DNA from: Virgibacillus natechei
GTDB lineage: Bacteria > Bacillota > Bacilli > Bacillales > Amphibacillaceae
DNA: 64,000 bases
NCBI RefSeq assembly: GCF_026013645.1
Contig: NZ_CP110224.1
Span: 2,046,001 to 2,110,000 of the forward strand
Direction: 5' to 3'
Position numbers and translations under genes: made by a program. The notes beneath the pieces were generated by a model. That model was not told the origin of the DNA. It ran no database searches and worked only from the letters and a program-made list of their open reading frames with translations. Positions 16,739-27,156 of this stretch are shown piece after piece; position 1 is the first letter of the stretch; every line of letters begins with the position of its first letter.

Positions 16739-18202
16739 TTACCCTTCTCTTTGAAAACGTAAAACCGGCTTACGAGATGCGGTTGTTTCGTCTAAACGTT
16801 TTACAGCAGTGTGATGTGGAGCTTCTTGAACAATTTCTGGATTGTTCTTCGCTTCATCAGCAATTTGAAGCATTGCATCGATGAAATGATCCAATGTTTC
16901 TTTCGATTCTGTTTCCGTAGGTTCGACCATCATTGCCTCCTCCACAATTAATGGGAAATAAACAGTCGGCGGATGAATTTCTAAATCCAGTAGACGTTTA
17001 GCAATATTCAATGTCTTCACGCCAAGTTTCTTCTGGTTATTACCAGATAGGACAAACTCGTGTTTACAATGTTGTGTAAATGGAAGTTCATATGCTTTTT
17101 CAAGACTGCGCATCATGTAGTTTGCATTAAGTACAGCATATTCACTAACTTTCTTCAATCCTTCTGCACCCATTGTACGGATGTACGTATAAGCACGCAC
17201 GTTAATTCCGAAGTTTCCGTAGTAACCTTTCACCATACCAATCGATTGTGGAAGATCATAGTCAAATTCATACAATCCTTCGTTTTTACGTACTACCGGT
17301 TTTGGCAGGAAAGGTGCGAGTTCTTCTGAAACTCCGATTGGACCAGAGCCTGGACCACCGCCTCCGTGTGGACCAGTAAATGTCTTATGAAGGTTCAGGT
17401 GTACTGCATCAAAGCCCATATCTCCTGGACGACTGTAGCCCATAATAGCATTTAAGTTTGCGCCATCATAGAACAATTTTCCGCCCACGCCATGAACGAT
17501 TTCTGCCATTTCGACGATTTCTGTTTCAAACAAACCTAAAGTGTTCGGGTTTGTTAACATGAGTGCTGCAGTATTTTCATTTACTACACGTTTTAAATGC
17601 TCAACGTCAACTAATCCTTTCTCATTTGATTTTACTTCAACAACCTTAAATCCTGCGACTGCTGCAGAAGCCGGGTTGGTACCATGTGCTGAGTCAGGTA
17701 CAATGACTTCATTTCGGGTGTGGTCGCCATTCGCTTCGTGGAATGCTTTTATCATCATGAGTGACGTCCACTCACCTTGTGAACCAGCAGCTGGCTGTAA
17801 TGTGATTTCATGCATTCCTGTGATTTCTTCAAGATGTACTTGCAAATCATACATTAATTCAAGCGCACCTTGAACTGTTTTCGGATCTTGATATGGATGG
17901 ATATGACTAAATCCAGGAAGTTTGGCAATATCTTCGTTAATCACCGGATTATATTTCATCGTACAAGACCCCAGTGGATAAAATCCGGAAAGTATACCGA
18001 AGTTACGGTTGGATAACCCTGTATAGTGCCGCATTAATTCCAATTCATCGACTTCAGGAAGTGCTGCATCGACCTTACGTACATATACATCTTCAAATTC
18101 TTCTTCAAGGCTGACTTCCGGAACATCAAGTGCAGGCAGGTTATAGCTCGATCTGCCTTCTTTACTGCGTTCAAAAATTAATGGAAAGTTTTCAGTAGCC
18201 AT
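16739..18202 (-). CDS. gcvPB: Glycine dehydrogenase (decarboxylating) subunit 2
   Basis: The P-protein large subunit decarboxylates glycine with PLP and passes the aminomethyl group to lipoyl-GcvH. The 487-residue product contains the PLP-lysine segment [20 protein letters not shown] (about 265-285) and the upstream [13 protein letters not shown]. It overlaps gcvPA by 11 bp with AATGGGGGAT as ribosome site. It is the last gene of the glycine-riboswitch-controlled gcvT-gcvPA-gcvPB operon. Confidence 0.97.
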   Translation of the reverse strand: MATENFPLIFERSKEGRSSYNLPALDVPEVSLEEEFEDVYVRKVDAALPEVDELELMRHYTGLSNRNFGILSGFYPLGSCTMKYNPVINEDIAKLPGFSHIHPYQDPKTVQGALELMYDLQVHLEEITGMHEITLQPAAGSQGEWTSLMMIKAFHEANGDHTRNEVIVPDSAHGTNPASAAVAGFKVVEVKSNEKGLVDVEHLKRVVNENTAALMLTNPNTLGLFETEIVEMAEIVHGVGGKLFYDGANLNAIMGYSRPGDMGFDAVHLNLHKTFTGPHGGGGPGSGPIGVSEELAPFLPKPVVRKNEGLYEFDYDLPQSIGMVKGYYGNFGINVRAYTYIRTMGAEGLKKVSEYAVLNANYMMRSLEKAYELPFTQHCKHEFVLSGNNQKKLGVKTLNIAKRLLDLEIHPPTVYFPLIVEEAMMVEPTETESKETLDHFIDAMLQIADEAKNNPEIVQEAPHHTAVKRLDETTASRKPVLRFQREG

Positions 18203-19544
18203 TGATATCCCCCATTTCTTTTACGAAAGCATCGATTTCTTCTTTTAACCGGATTTCAGTTGTAGCTATCAACATATGGTTTTCTAATTCCGGATATACT
18301 TTACCAAGATCAAACCCACCAATAAATCCTTTTTCGAATAACGCATCGTTTACAACATCTACCGGTTTGGAAAGTTTAATTACAAATTCATTGAAAAATG
18401 CCCCATTAAATACAGCTGGTAAGTTAACTTCTTCTAACTTTTGCTTTGTATATCTTGCCTTTTGCATATTTAATTTTGTCATTTCTTTCACACCGTTCTT
18501 CCCAAGAGCACTCATTGCAGCTGAACTTGCAACAGCGTTCAATGCCTGGTTTGATGTGATGTTTGATGTTGCTTTCTCACGCCTGATATGCTGTTCTCTC
18601 GTTTGTAATGTTAAAACGAAGCCGCGCTGCCCATCTTTATCTACTGTTTCACCAACAAATCGACCTGGTACTTTACGCATTAATTTTTGAGTCGTTGCAA
18701 AGTAACCACAGTGCGGTCCGCCAAATTGTGCCGGAATACCAAATACTTGTGTATCACCAACAACAATATCTGCCCCAAATTCACCTGGAGGCGTTAAATA
18801 CCCAAGTGAAAGCGGGTTACTGGATGCAATAAACATTGTTTTCTCTTGCTGTTTGATTAGTTTATTAATTTTTTCCAGCGGCTCGATCTGACCGAAGAAG
18901 TTAGGGTATTGAACTAAAACGGCAGCTGTATCTTCATCAACCTCTTTTTCCAGTTGTTCTAAATCAGTAACACCGTCTTTGTAATCGATCTCGACGATTT
19001 CAAGTTTCTTCCCGTTTGCAGCTGTTTCAACAAGCTGGCGATGTTCAGGGTGCAAAGCAGCTGAAACAAGAACTTTTTTGCGTTTTGTCTGGGCTATACT
19101 CAAGTATACAGCTTCAACTACAGCTGTTCCCCCATCGTATAAGGAAGAGTTAACAATAGGCATTGCAGTTAATTCAGAAACCATTGTCTGAAATTCAAAC
19201 ATAGCCTGCAGTTCACCTTGTGTAATTTCCGGCTGGTAAGGTGTGTAAGCAGTATAGAATTCTTGTCTGGAAATAACATGATCAACGACGGATGGAATGA
19301 AATGATCATATACACCAGCGCCTAAAAATGAACGATATTCTGTTAAATTCGCATTTTTGCTTGCCATTTCTGTTAGTTCTTTTTTCAACTCATATTCACT
19401 AACTGGTTTTTTAAGGTTTAATTCCCTGTCCAGTCTAACTTCTTTCGGAATATCAGAAAACAGTACTTCTGTGGATGATACACCGATTTTATCTAGCATT
19501 TCTTTTTTATCGGTTTCGGTCATTGGTAAATAACGAAATTCCAT
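18192..19544 (-). CDS. gcvPA: Glycine dehydrogenase (decarboxylating) subunit 1
   Basis: The 450-residue N-terminal half of the split P-protein of Firmicutes; it pairs with GcvPB. It begins [21 protein letters not shown] and contains [21 protein letters not shown] and [22 protein letters not shown], both typical of GcvPA. It starts 13 bp after gcvT and its end overlaps gcvPB. Confidence 0.97.
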   Translation of the reverse strand: MEFRYLPMTETDKKEMLDKIGVSSTEVLFSDIPKEVRLDRELNLKKPVSEYELKKELTEMASKNANLTEYRSFLGAGVYDHFIPSVVDHVISRQEFYTAYTPYQPEITQGELQAMFEFQTMVSELTAMPIVNSSLYDGGTAVVEAVYLSIAQTKRKKVLVSAALHPEHRQLVETAANGKKLEIVEIDYKDGVTDLEQLEKEVDEDTAAVLVQYPNFFGQIEPLEKINKLIKQQEKTMFIASSNPLSLGYLTPPGEFGADIVVGDTQVFGIPAQFGGPHCGYFATTQKLMRKVPGRFVGETVDKDGQRGFVLTLQTREQHIRREKATSNITSNQALNAVASSAAMSALGKNGVKEMTKLNMQKARYTKQKLEEVNLPAVFNGAFFNEFVIKLSKPVDVVNDALFEKGFIGGFDLGKVYPELENHMLIATTEIRLKEEIDAFVKEMGDINGY

Positions 19545-19557
19545 TCCTATTCCCTCC

Positions 19558-20673
19558 CTATTTCTCTCGTTTGTAAAATGGTGTATTCACAACTACAGCC
19601 TTTAACTTACGCTTTCGAACCTGAACATGAAGTTCTGTACCTTCTATGGCAGCTTCAGCCTTCACTAAAGCTAAACCAATATTCTTATTGAGAGTTGGAG
19701 ATTGTGTTCCAGAAGTAACAAAACCTATCTCTTCTTCTCCACTGTACACCCCATATCCATGACGTGGTATTCCTTTGTCAATCATTTCAATTCCAATTAG
19801 CTTTCTTGTAAGTCCGTGTTCAACTTGTTTCTGCAAGCTTTCTTTGCCAATAAAGTCTGACTCCTTATCAAGCTTTACAGCGAACTTCAACCCCGCTTCA
19901 ATTGGCGAGATTGTTTCGGAAAGCTCCTGTCCATAAAGTGGCAAGTTCGCTTCAAAGCGTAATGTATCTCTGGCTCCAAGTCCAATCGGTTCCAAGCCTT
20001 TAGGTTCTCCTGCTTCCAAAATCAGGTTCCATAAATCAGGTCCATACGATTTATCGATATAGATTTCAAAACCATCTTCCCCTGTATAGCCCGTCCTTGA
20101 AACGATAGCAGGTGCACCAATTGACGAAAAATAAAGATCACGGTCAAAACGAAAGAACTTGATCTCACTCAAATCTGATTTCGTTAATGTTTGTAAAATT
20201 TGTTCTGCTTCTGGCCCTTGTAAGGCAATTTGAACATAATGACTAGATTCATTTGTAATGATTACATCAGCATTACTATAATTGTTATGAGCCGTAAGCC
20301 ATTCATAATCTTTTTCTGTATTTGCCGCATTAACAACTAATAAGTAATCTTCGTCTTCCAACATGTAAATGATAAAGTCATCAATTGTCCCACCATCTTC
20401 ATTGCACATAAATGTATACTGCGCACGATTTGGTGTTAATTTTGCTACATTATTTGTTGTCATCTTTTGCAGGAAATCCAAACTCTTAGGACCTCTTACA
20501 CTAATTTCCCCCATATGGGACACATCAAATAAACCAGCTTTGGTTCTAGTGATTTCATGTTCATGTTTAATTCCAGCGAATTGTACTGGAAGGTCCCAAC
20601 CACCGAAATCAACTGTCTTTGCCCCTGACTTTTTGTATTCTGGAAATAGCGGCGTTCTCTTTAACTCACTCAT
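19558..20673 (-). CDS. gcvT: Aminomethyltransferase (glycine cleavage T protein)
   Basis: GcvT releases ammonia and transfers the methylene group to tetrahydrofolate. The 371-residue product has the usual length, [13 protein letters not shown] near residue 50 and the folate-binding [14 protein letters not shown] near 190. Start ATG 20671-20673 ([13 protein letters not shown]) is preferred because AAAGGAG lies eight bases upstream; an ATG three codons earlier is too close to it. First gene downstream of the riboswitch. Confidence 0.96.
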   Translation of the reverse strand: MSELKRTPLFPEYKKSGAKTVDFGGWDLPVQFAGIKHEHEITRTKAGLFDVSHMGEISVRGPKSLDFLQKMTTNNVAKLTPNRAQYTFMCNEDGGTIDDFIIYMLEDEDYLLVVNAANTEKDYEWLTAHNNYSNADVIITNESSHYVQIALQGPEAEQILQTLTKSDLSEIKFFRFDRDLYFSSIGAPAIVSRTGYTGEDGFEIYIDKSYGPDLWNLILEAGEPKGLEPIGLGARDTLRFEANLPLYGQELSETISPIEAGLKFAVKLDKESDFIGKESLQKQVEHGLTRKLIGIEMIDKGIPRHGYGVYSGEEEIGFVTSGTQSPTLNKNIGLALVKAEAAIEGTELHVQVRKRKLKAVVVNTPFYKREK

Positions 20674-20718
20674 TCCATCCACTCCTTTAAAATTCTGACT
20701 AATAAAATTATTTAAGCT

Positions 20719-20957
20719 ATAAAAAGACAGAGATCCCCCAGAATGCTTCGTTCAAGGGAACCTCTGTCTTCAAACCAGAAAGTTGCATATTTATGTAGAA
20801 AACCTTTTCCATTTTCCATATAAATATTTGCTTCGTGGGTGGTCTACTAAGTAAATAGTAAACGCTCTCCAGAGTTGCGTCCTACAAGAGTCTTTTTGCC
20901 TGAGAGATTCACATATGTTTGCTCCTTCGGCGTTACATTAAAGTAAGCTCTCCCCTT
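20719..20957 (-). promoter_or_regulatory. Tandem glycine riboswitch with terminator, upstream of gcvT
   Basis: On the minus strand, aptamer 1 has the conserved GCCGAAGGAGCAA, AATCTCTCAGGCAAAAAGAC and CTCTGGAGAG. A short linker follows, then a second degenerate aptamer with CCACGAAGCAA, CAACTTTCTGG and AGACAGAG. The 3' AGACAGAG of aptamer 2 can pair with CTCTGTCTTTTT (20721-20732), forming an intrinsic terminator at 20719-20770. Glycine binding would hold AGACAGAG in the aptamer and let transcription proceed, as known for gcvT riboswitches. The remainder of 20958-21191 holds only promoter-like AT-rich DNA. Confidence 0.95.
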
Positions 20958-21191
20958 GTATTCATCCGCTTTTATGAAAATGACTTATTTGGTTATACTA
21001 ATACAAGTATCTTTAGAAAAATCTATCTTGATTGTAACATAGAACAATTCAGGAATATAGCTTTAAGTAGATAAGAAAGCTTAAAAGCTTTTTCACTTCA
21101 AAGTGCAGGCTTTAGTTTCCTTCAAAAATTTTGGTGCGAAGCCACGTTTTCTAATATCCTGATTAATCCACAAATACAAAGGAAGTATCGT

Positions 21192-22853
21192 ATGAAATCC
21201 ATTCACTTACAAAAAGACTCAACCTTCATCGACAACCTGCAAGCGAATTTTGAACAAGATGGAAAGTTTTCCCCATGGGATCTCTTTTCAATGGCCTACC
21301 AAGCTGAATTAACAACAATAACTCCTGAGTTCTCTGGATTGCGTTCATTAGAGCACCTGCCACATGTTGATTTTTTAGATCATCAAATTTCAACCGCCGA
21401 ACAAGCAATCGAAGACATGAATGGTCGTGCTATATTAGCTGACGAAGTGGGACTCGGGAAAACAATTGAAGCAGGATTAATTTTAAAAGAGTACATGATT
21501 AGAGGCTTGGTTAAAAAAGCACTTATTCTCGTTCCTGCATCTCTAGTAAATCAATGGGTAACCGAGTTAAATGAGAAATTTTATATACCAGCTGTTGCTC
21601 ATCGGAAAAACTATACCTGGGAACAATCCGATGTCATTATTACATCATTGGATACGGCAAAGCGCTCACCACACCAGGAGGCGATATTGGATATAAACTA
21701 TGACTTTATATTAATTGATGAAGCTCATAAACTTAAAAATCATAAAACCAAGAACTATTCCTTTGTTCGTCAATTAAAGAAAAAATATTGTTTATTATTA
21801 ACTGCAACTCCAGTCCAAAATCGTCTTCTTGAAATATTTAATCTGGTTTCCTTACTAAAGCCGGGACATTTAGGTAATTACGATTCCTTTCTTGACCAAT
21901 ATGGAAAGGATCGCAAAAAAATTAAACAAGATATATATTTGAAGCAATTAATCCAAAAAGTAATGATCCGCAATACACGAAAAGATACCATACTAAATAA
22001 TACGAAGCGTCATATTGAAACCATTTGGATTGATTTTAAACCAGAACACCAACAAGTATATGATGAGCTTAATGATATAACCATGCCCTTTTCCTCGTTT
22101 TCCAAAATAACATTTTTAAGGGAAATGTGCTCATCACGTGAGGCCTGTTACCTATCCCTTAAAAAATTAACAAAGGAAGAGAAAAAGGAAGAAACGCTTC
22201 AACCCGTGTTAGAAAAGATTGAACAATTGCCTCATCATGTAAAAGCAGAAAAATTAGTAGAACTACTTAAAAAAATCGGTGATGAAAAAGTAATTGTTTT
22301 TACAGAGTACAGGGCTACCCAATATTATCTGCAATGGTATCTACAACAAGAAGGCATATCTTCCGTACCATTTAGAGGTGGTTTTAAAAAAGGGAAAAAG
22401 GATTGGATGCGGCAGCTTTTCAGGGACCATGCCCAGGTTTTAATCGCTACAGAGGCTGGCGGAGAAGGTATTAACCTTCAATTTTGTAATCAGATGGTTA
22501 ATTATGATTTGCCCTGGAATCCGATGCGCCTTGAACAACGGATTGGGCGAATTCATCGTTATGGACAGGAAAACGATGTCCATGTATATAATTTTGCTAT
22601 CAGGGATACGATTGAAGAACATATTATGAATCTGTTATATGAAAAGATCAATTTGTTCGAACGAGTGATCGGGCAATTGGACGATATTTTAGCTGAACTT
22701 AATATAGCCGATATCGAGAAAGAAATCGAAAGCATCTATACGGAAGCATCATCCACAGGTGAAGCTAAAATAAAACTGGATAATCTTTCATCTATTATTA
22801 AACAAAACCATGAACATGCAGATAGTCAGGAGCGTCAATATGGCAATTACTAA
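21192..22853 (+). CDS. yqhH: SNF2-family DEAD/DEAH helicase YqhH
   Basis: A 553-residue Swi2/Snf2-type ATPase. Motif I is ILADEVGLGKTIEAGLIL (about 75-92), motif II LIDEAHKLKN (about 175), motif III LLTATPVQNR, and the C-terminal motifs V-VI are EAGGEGINLQFCNQMVNYD and RLEQRIGRIHRYGQ. It resembles HepA/RapA-type remodellers but lacks their extra domains. Ribosome site AAAGGAAG. Its end overlaps yqhG, so the two are cotranslated. Biological role is not established. Confidence 0.9.
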   Translation: MKSIHLQKDSTFIDNLQANFEQDGKFSPWDLFSMAYQAELTTITPEFSGLRSLEHLPHVDFLDHQISTAEQAIEDMNGRAILADEVGLGKTIEAGLILKEYMIRGLVKKALILVPASLVNQWVTELNEKFYIPAVAHRKNYTWEQSDVIITSLDTAKRSPHQEAILDINYDFILIDEAHKLKNHKTKNYSFVRQLKKKYCLLLTATPVQNRLLEIFNLVSLLKPGHLGNYDSFLDQYGKDRKKIKQDIYLKQLIQKVMIRNTRKDTILNNTKRHIETIWIDFKPEHQQVYDELNDITMPFSSFSKITFLREMCSSREACYLSLKKLTKEEKKEETLQPVLEKIEQLPHHVKAEKLVELLKKIGDEKVIVFTEYRATQYYLQWYLQQEGISSVPFRGGFKKGKKDWMRQLFRDHAQVLIATEAGGEGINLQFCNQMVNYDLPWNPMRLEQRIGRIHRYGQENDVHVYNFAIRDTIEEHIMNLLYEKINLFERVIGQLDDILAELNIADIEKEIESIYTEASSTGEAKIKLDNLSSIIKQNHEHADSQERQYGNY

Positions 22854-23631
22854 TTTAAACAAATTCTTAGGGGAATATTTCACCGCAAATAATTGTGAAT
22901 TACTCCATAATCAGGATGGAATATTAACCATCCAATTAACAGAACAAATGGATAGGGAATTAATGAACCGCCCATTCTATTGGCATTACGTTAAAAGTAC
23001 AGGTTATAGCGGGGAACCAATGAAACTAACCCTCATTACAAATCCGGAAAAACGAGAAAATCAGGGGGAATGGATTCATTTCGGAAGCCCACGTTTACAA
23101 CAAATAATAAATCAGCTTAAAACAAATGAAAGAAACACAAAATTATTCCAAGTAGTAGAGACGAATAAAAACACCCCTTTATATCCTTGGTTAGTGATTA
23201 ATATAAAGATTAGTTATATTGGAAAACAAAAAAAGGATGAAGTATTTTCAATTGGATTGCATCTAGTCAATGGCGTTATGAAATTAGAAATGATGGATAA
23301 GTTACAGCAGATTCCACTTAAGTTGACAATATCTGATTATTGTTATCCTATTTCTCCAATGATCAAACTAAAAAGCGGATATCTCAGAATACAGTCCATT
23401 ATTGATGATTACATCGAGAATCAACTACATGAATGGGCAGAGCAATCACTCCTTACATTAGATGAAGAAATTCAAATGCTAAACTATTTCTATTCTGGTG
23501 AAACCGATACTGTACAGGAACAAAAAGAAAAAGAATTAGCCGAAATGAAGAAGCGCTACGAACCATCCATAACCTATCACGTAATTAACGGTGGTGTTTT
23601 CTACCTTACCGAGGATACATTGAAGGAATAG
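22840..23631 (+). CDS. yqhG: YqhG family protein
   Basis: A 263-residue soluble protein of unknown function matching B. subtilis YqhG in position and opening (LNKFLGEYFTANNCEL; RPFYWHYVKSTGYSGEPMKL). It ends with a charged helix (TVQEQKEKELAEMKKRYEPSI). Start ATG 22840 has CAGGAG upstream and overlaps the yqhH stop by 14 bp. Constant linkage to the SNF2 ATPase YqhH suggests a partner role, which is inference. Confidence 0.85.
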   Translation: MAITNLNKFLGEYFTANNCELLHNQDGILTIQLTEQMDRELMNRPFYWHYVKSTGYSGEPMKLTLITNPEKRENQGEWIHFGSPRLQQIINQLKTNERNTKLFQVVETNKNTPLYPWLVINIKISYIGKQKKDEVFSIGLHLVNGVMKLEMMDKLQQIPLKLTISDYCYPISPMIKLKSGYLRIQSIIDDYIENQLHEWAEQSLLTLDEEIQMLNYFYSGETDTVQEQKEKELAEMKKRYEPSITYHVINGGVFYLTEDTLKE

Positions 23632-23662
23632 CGAAACGAAAAATCGGTTCGTTATGACAGAA

Positions 23663-23701
23663 AAATAGCAGGAGACAATATGAATTGTCTCCTGCTATTT
23701 T
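23663..23701. terminator. Bidirectional terminator between yqhG and yqzE
   Basis: Perfect 17-bp stem AAATAGCAGGAGACAAT / ATTGTCTCCTGCTATTT with a 4-nt loop, between convergent genes. Confidence 0.93.
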
Positions 23702-23883
23702 GACTTTTTCCGAATTGTTCTCAGTGCAAACGGTAATACGCCAAGCCAACGATTTGAATAAATAGGTGGATCATTTTTTTGTGCAGCTCTTCTATTTTTT
23801 CTTTCTTCAGAAGGGGAATCGATATAGGTCACCACTTGCTCCGTCATAAATCTAAGGTAATCATTTACGGAAATGGGTCTCAC
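23695..23883 (-). CDS. yqzE: YqzE family small protein
   Basis: A 62-residue protein with NDYLRFMTEQVVTYIDSPSEE and RWLGVLPFALRTI, the hallmark of the YqzE family, which lies opposite comGA in Bacillaceae. The start is uncertain. A GTG at 23881-23883 is in frame, but GAAGAGGTGA is best spaced for an ATT codon at 23872-23874, which would give MSVNDYLRF, the usual YqzE start. Longer in-frame versions reach 23916. Function unknown. Confidence 0.75.
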   Translation of the reverse strand: MRPISVNDYLRFMTEQVVTYIDSPSEERKNRRAAQKNDPPIYSNRWLGVLPFALRTIRKKSK

Positions 23884-23934
23884 CTCTTCACTCTTAATAC
23901 TTCTAGCTTTACACAATACGTTTTTACTTATTCG

Positions 23935-23995
23935 TTATTTCGGAAAAAGCGGGAAATTTTTTTAAAAAATATTTAAAAATAAAGAAGGAGTTTAT
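23935..23995 (+). promoter_or_regulatory. Possible ComK-type control region of comG
   Basis: A very AT-rich block with GAAATTTTTTTAA and AAAAAATATTTAA, which resemble degenerate AAAA-N5-TTTT ComK half-boxes, lies 60-110 bp before comGA. The comG promoter is ComK dependent in B. subtilis. The match is imperfect. Confidence 0.35.
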
Positions 23996-24050
23996 CATAT
24001 TGTGTCGAATATAGTAGTTGTTGCGAATTAAAAAGGAGGTGATATTTAAT

Positions 24051-25061
24051 TTGAGCCCTGCTACAACACTTTCGAATAAACTTCTCATTTCTGCTTTTGA
24101 AGCTCAAGCATCGGATGTTCACTTTTACCCATTCCCCAATCACACAGACGTTTATTTTCGTATTCACGGTAAACGAATATTCTATAAATCATTAGTAAAT
24201 TCACAATACCAATCACTGTTAACCTATTATAAATTCACGTCTGGAATGGATATCGGTGAAATAAGAAAACCACAAAACGGCACCATAACACATCAGAAAC
24301 TTGACCAAATTTATTCATTGCGTTTATCAACACTTCCCGTTAACCAAATGGAAAGCTTAGCAATTCGAATCCTTCCCCAGGAAGAAAATCTCACCCTTGA
24401 TCAACTTTTTCTTTTTCCAAATCAACTGAATAAATTAAAAGAATGGATCACGAATCATGCTGGTATTATTTTATTCACCGGCCCGACAGGAAGTGGAAAA
24501 ACCACTACTTTATATGGTCTATTACAAGCCATTTTAAAAGAAAAATCATATCAGACCATTACATTAGAAGACCCTATTGAAAAAGAGATGGACGATATTT
24601 TACAAGTGCAAGTTAACGAAAAAGCTGGTATAACCTATCAAACCGGTTTAAAAGCTGCACTTAGACACGATCCAGATATTATCATGATCGGGGAGATCCG
24701 TGATAAAGCAACAGCACAATTTGCTTTTGATGCTTCGCTAACAGGTCATCTCGTATTAAGTACTTTGCATGCCAAAAATGCTGCAGGTACAATCCATCGC
24801 TTGTTAGAAATGGGGTTAAAACAAACCGATTTGCAACAATCACTTATCGCAGTAGCGGCTTTAGAATTGTTGCCGCTTCAAATAAACAATAAAACAACTA
24901 GACGTGCTGCTATATTGGAACTTTTAGATAGTGAAAAATTGGAAAACACAATAATGAGACATGATACCAAAAATTCAAGTACGTTTCATACGTTCGATCA
25001 CTTAAGAAAGAAGGCTTTTGCATATGGATTTATATCTGAAGAGATTTATAAAAATTCGTAA
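24051..25061 (+). CDS. comGA: Competence pseudopilus ATPase ComGA
   Basis: A traffic ATPase of the type II secretion/type IV pilus class, powering assembly of the DNA-uptake pseudopilus. The 336-residue product has Walker A GPTGSGKTTTLYGLL (about 145), the Asp box TITLEDPIEK, Walker B IIMIGEIRD and the His box STLHAKNAAGTIHRL. The start is TTG at 24051, with a near-perfect AAAGGAGGTGAT seven bases upstream; a longer in-frame start at 24018 has no ribosome site. First gene of the comG operon. Confidence 0.95.
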   Translation: MSPATTLSNKLLISAFEAQASDVHFYPFPNHTDVYFRIHGKRIFYKSLVNSQYQSLLTYYKFTSGMDIGEIRKPQNGTITHQKLDQIYSLRLSTLPVNQMESLAIRILPQEENLTLDQLFLFPNQLNKLKEWITNHAGIILFTGPTGSGKTTTLYGLLQAILKEKSYQTITLEDPIEKEMDDILQVQVNEKAGITYQTGLKAALRHDPDIIMIGEIRDKATAQFAFDASLTGHLVLSTLHAKNAAGTIHRLLEMGLKQTDLQQSLIAVAALELLPLQINNKTTRRAAILELLDSEKLENTIMRHDTKNSSTFHTFDHLRKKAFAYGFISEEIYKNS

Positions 25062-26076
25062 AGAAAGACTTTCAAATGAAATTCAATTGCGTTTTTTACA
25101 ACGGCTGAGTCGATTATTATCCAACGGTTACCCATTAATCGAAGCGTTAGATGTAATTAAATGGGATAAGCAGTTAACTACTTCAGCCACTCTCATTACA
25201 AATGCTTTAAAAAATGGCTCCTCTATTGACCAAGCATTTGATAAAGCAGCATTTCATCCAACAATTACCGCCTATTTATATTTTGTTAGAGCGAACGGAG
25301 ATATACAGGGAAGTATCGATAAATGCTTGGACATGTATGAACAGCGGATGAAATACACGAAGAAATTCCAACAAATCATACGATATCCATTAATTCTGAT
25401 TTTCATATTTTCGTTATTGCTTTATTTCATCAAGCAATATGTACTTCCATCCTTCGAAGAACTTTTTCAAACAAGTACCGAATCTTCTTCCATGATTGCA
25501 ATCTCTATAGTGTTAATTGACTTGTTAAGTAGCACGGTAATTGTTTTGAGTATACTCCTTATTGTCGGAATCGTTATTTGGCGCTTTGCCAGACACAAGC
25601 TCACCATATCAAAACAGATTAATCTATATCGCGCCCTACCAATTTATCGAAAGTTTTTAAAGCTTCAAACATCCTTTCTATTTGCAACTCATTTCAGTAC
25701 TCTTTTAAAAACAGGAATGTCCTTCAAAGAAATTCTAATCCACATGTCTGAACAAAATAAATTACCCATCATAGCCCATTACTCAACCTTAATAACAGAA
25801 GAATTAATGAGGGGATTACCAATCATACCTTTGCTTTCAGAGATGAGTTTTCTGGAAAATCAACTATCATCCATTTTCCAAAAGAATGCGGATGTAAACG
25901 CGTTAGAGAAGGACCTAAATGTATATGCTGAGTTCGTGACAGAAGAAATACAACGAAAAATAATGAAGATCATTACGTTTATTCAACCATTATTTTTTAT
26001 TGTACTTGCAAGTTTTATCATTTTTATCTATGTAACGTTGATGTGGCCAATGTTTCAACTAATTCAATCTATTTAA
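25024..26076 (+). CDS. comGB: Competence pilus platform protein ComGB
   Basis: A 350-residue GspF/PilC-family inner-membrane platform protein. It has two copies of the T2SF domain (about 18-130 and 205-330) and three long membrane helices (LILIFIFSLLLYFIKQY, VIVLSILLIVGIVIW, LFFIVLASFIIFIYVTLMW). It overlaps the 3' end of comGA by 38 bp. ATG 25024 has AAGAAGG upstream. Confidence 0.93.
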   Translation: MDLYLKRFIKIRKERLSNEIQLRFLQRLSRLLSNGYPLIEALDVIKWDKQLTTSATLITNALKNGSSIDQAFDKAAFHPTITAYLYFVRANGDIQGSIDKCLDMYEQRMKYTKKFQQIIRYPLILIFIFSLLLYFIKQYVLPSFEELFQTSTESSSMIAISIVLIDLLSSTVIVLSILLIVGIVIWRFARHKLTISKQINLYRALPIYRKFLKLQTSFLFATHFSTLLKTGMSFKEILIHMSEQNKLPIIAHYSTLITEELMRGLPIIPLLSEMSFLENQLSSIFQKNADVNALEKDLNVYAEFVTEEIQRKIMKIITFIQPLFFIVLASFIIFIYVTLMWPMFQLIQSI

Positions 26077-26090
26077 AGGAGAATAATAAT

Positions 26091-26390
26091 ATGCTTAAAA
26101 ATAATAAGGGATTTACACTGATCGAAATGTTAATTGTATTGATGGTAATATCTGTTCTGATCATCCTATTTGTACCTAATTTAAGTGATAGAAGTGGAGA
26201 TGTTCATGATAAAGGCTGTGAAGCGCTTGTAAAAGTTGTTCAAGCTCAAGTTGAATTATATGAATTGGAGGAAGGATCTACTCCTGATATAGCAGAATTA
26301 TTAGATAAAGGTTACATTACGGAAGATCAGGATGAATGTTCTAATGGTGGTACGTTATCTATTTCGAACGGAACCGTTACGGCTAGTTAA
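26091..26390 (+). CDS. comGC: Major competence pseudopilin ComGC
   Basis: A 99-residue type IV pilin-like protein with prepilin cleavage motif NNKGFTLIEMLIVLMVISVL (residues 4-23), to be cut by ComC after the glycine. Two cysteines (in KGCEAL and DECSNG) fit the intramolecular disulfide of ComGC. ATG 26091 has AAAGGAG. It abuts comGD. Confidence 0.95.
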   Translation: MLKNNKGFTLIEMLIVLMVISVLIILFVPNLSDRSGDVHDKGCEALVKVVQAQVELYELEEGSTPDIAELLDKGYITEDQDECSNGGTLSISNGTVTAS

Positions 26391-26831
26391 ATGAAGAAGC
26401 AAAATGGATTCACCTTAATCGAATTACTATTGGTTCTCGGATTATTGTCTGCTCTCTTGCTGCTTAGTCCACCATTTAATATTGCTGCGTTGGAAAAGCA
26501 TCAAAACAATCAATTTTTGGAACAATTTCAATTTGATCTTTTGTACATTCAAAACTTAGCCTCTGTGTCTGCTGATGATAAACGTATCACCATCGATTTC
26601 GGTGAAAATAGCTATTCTATTTTAGCTCTACAAGGTGGTGGAACAGAAACAATTGCTGTCAGAGACTACCCTGAAGGTTGGGAGGTTGACATCCGAGTCA
26701 TGTCAACTATATCCTTCAAATCTAATGGAACAATAAGACAACCAGGTAATATAAAAATGACATCAAAGAACATGACCTACAATATTGTCTTTCCGTTCGG
26801 GAAAGGAAGAGCTTATATTGTTGAAGAATAA
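26391..26831 (+). CDS. comGD: Minor pseudopilin ComGD
   Basis: A 146-residue protein with prepilin motif KQNGFTLIELLLVLGLLSAL at the N-terminus followed by a GspH-like globular domain. The ATG immediately follows the comGC TAA. Its 3' end overlaps comGE by 14 bp. Confidence 0.92.
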   Translation: MKKQNGFTLIELLLVLGLLSALLLLSPPFNIAALEKHQNNQFLEQFQFDLLYIQNLASVSADDKRITIDFGENSYSILALQGGGTETIAVRDYPEGWEVDIRVMSTISFKSNGTIRQPGNIKMTSKNMTYNIVFPFGKGRAYIVEE

Positions 26832-27156
26832 TGGATTTACGTTGGTTGAGGTCCTTGTTGCATCAAGTATACTTATGGTTGTTATAACTACTTTGGTTCC
26901 TATAATTTCACTGATTAACGAACATCAAGCTCTTTTAAGTGAGCGTCGTACATTCAGTTATCTATTACATGATGAATTACAACCATTTGTCCATCAGCAC
27001 GAGACTACAATACCAACAAGTTACAGCAAACAAGTTCATCATAAAACGCTAGCGTTTCAATTTAGTAAAGAAAATGAACTAGTGAAGGGATGCGTGCAGT
27101 GGCAAAATGTCAAAAATACCAATGAAGTCATCTGCTTATATGGCTATCAGGAATAA
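26818..27156 (+). CDS. comGE: Minor pseudopilin ComGE
   Basis: A 112-residue protein opening LLKNNGFTLVEVLVASSILM, a prepilin motif. The start is one of two adjacent TTG codons (26818 or 26821), because AAAGGAAG lies 7 bases upstream; the ORF continues upstream without a usable ribosome site. It overlaps comGD and comGF. Confidence 0.85.
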   Translation: MLKNNGFTLVEVLVASSILMVVITTLVPIISLINEHQALLSERRTFSYLLHDELQPFVHQHETTIPTSYSKQVHHKTLAFQFSKENELVKGCVQWQNVKNTNEVICLYGYQE

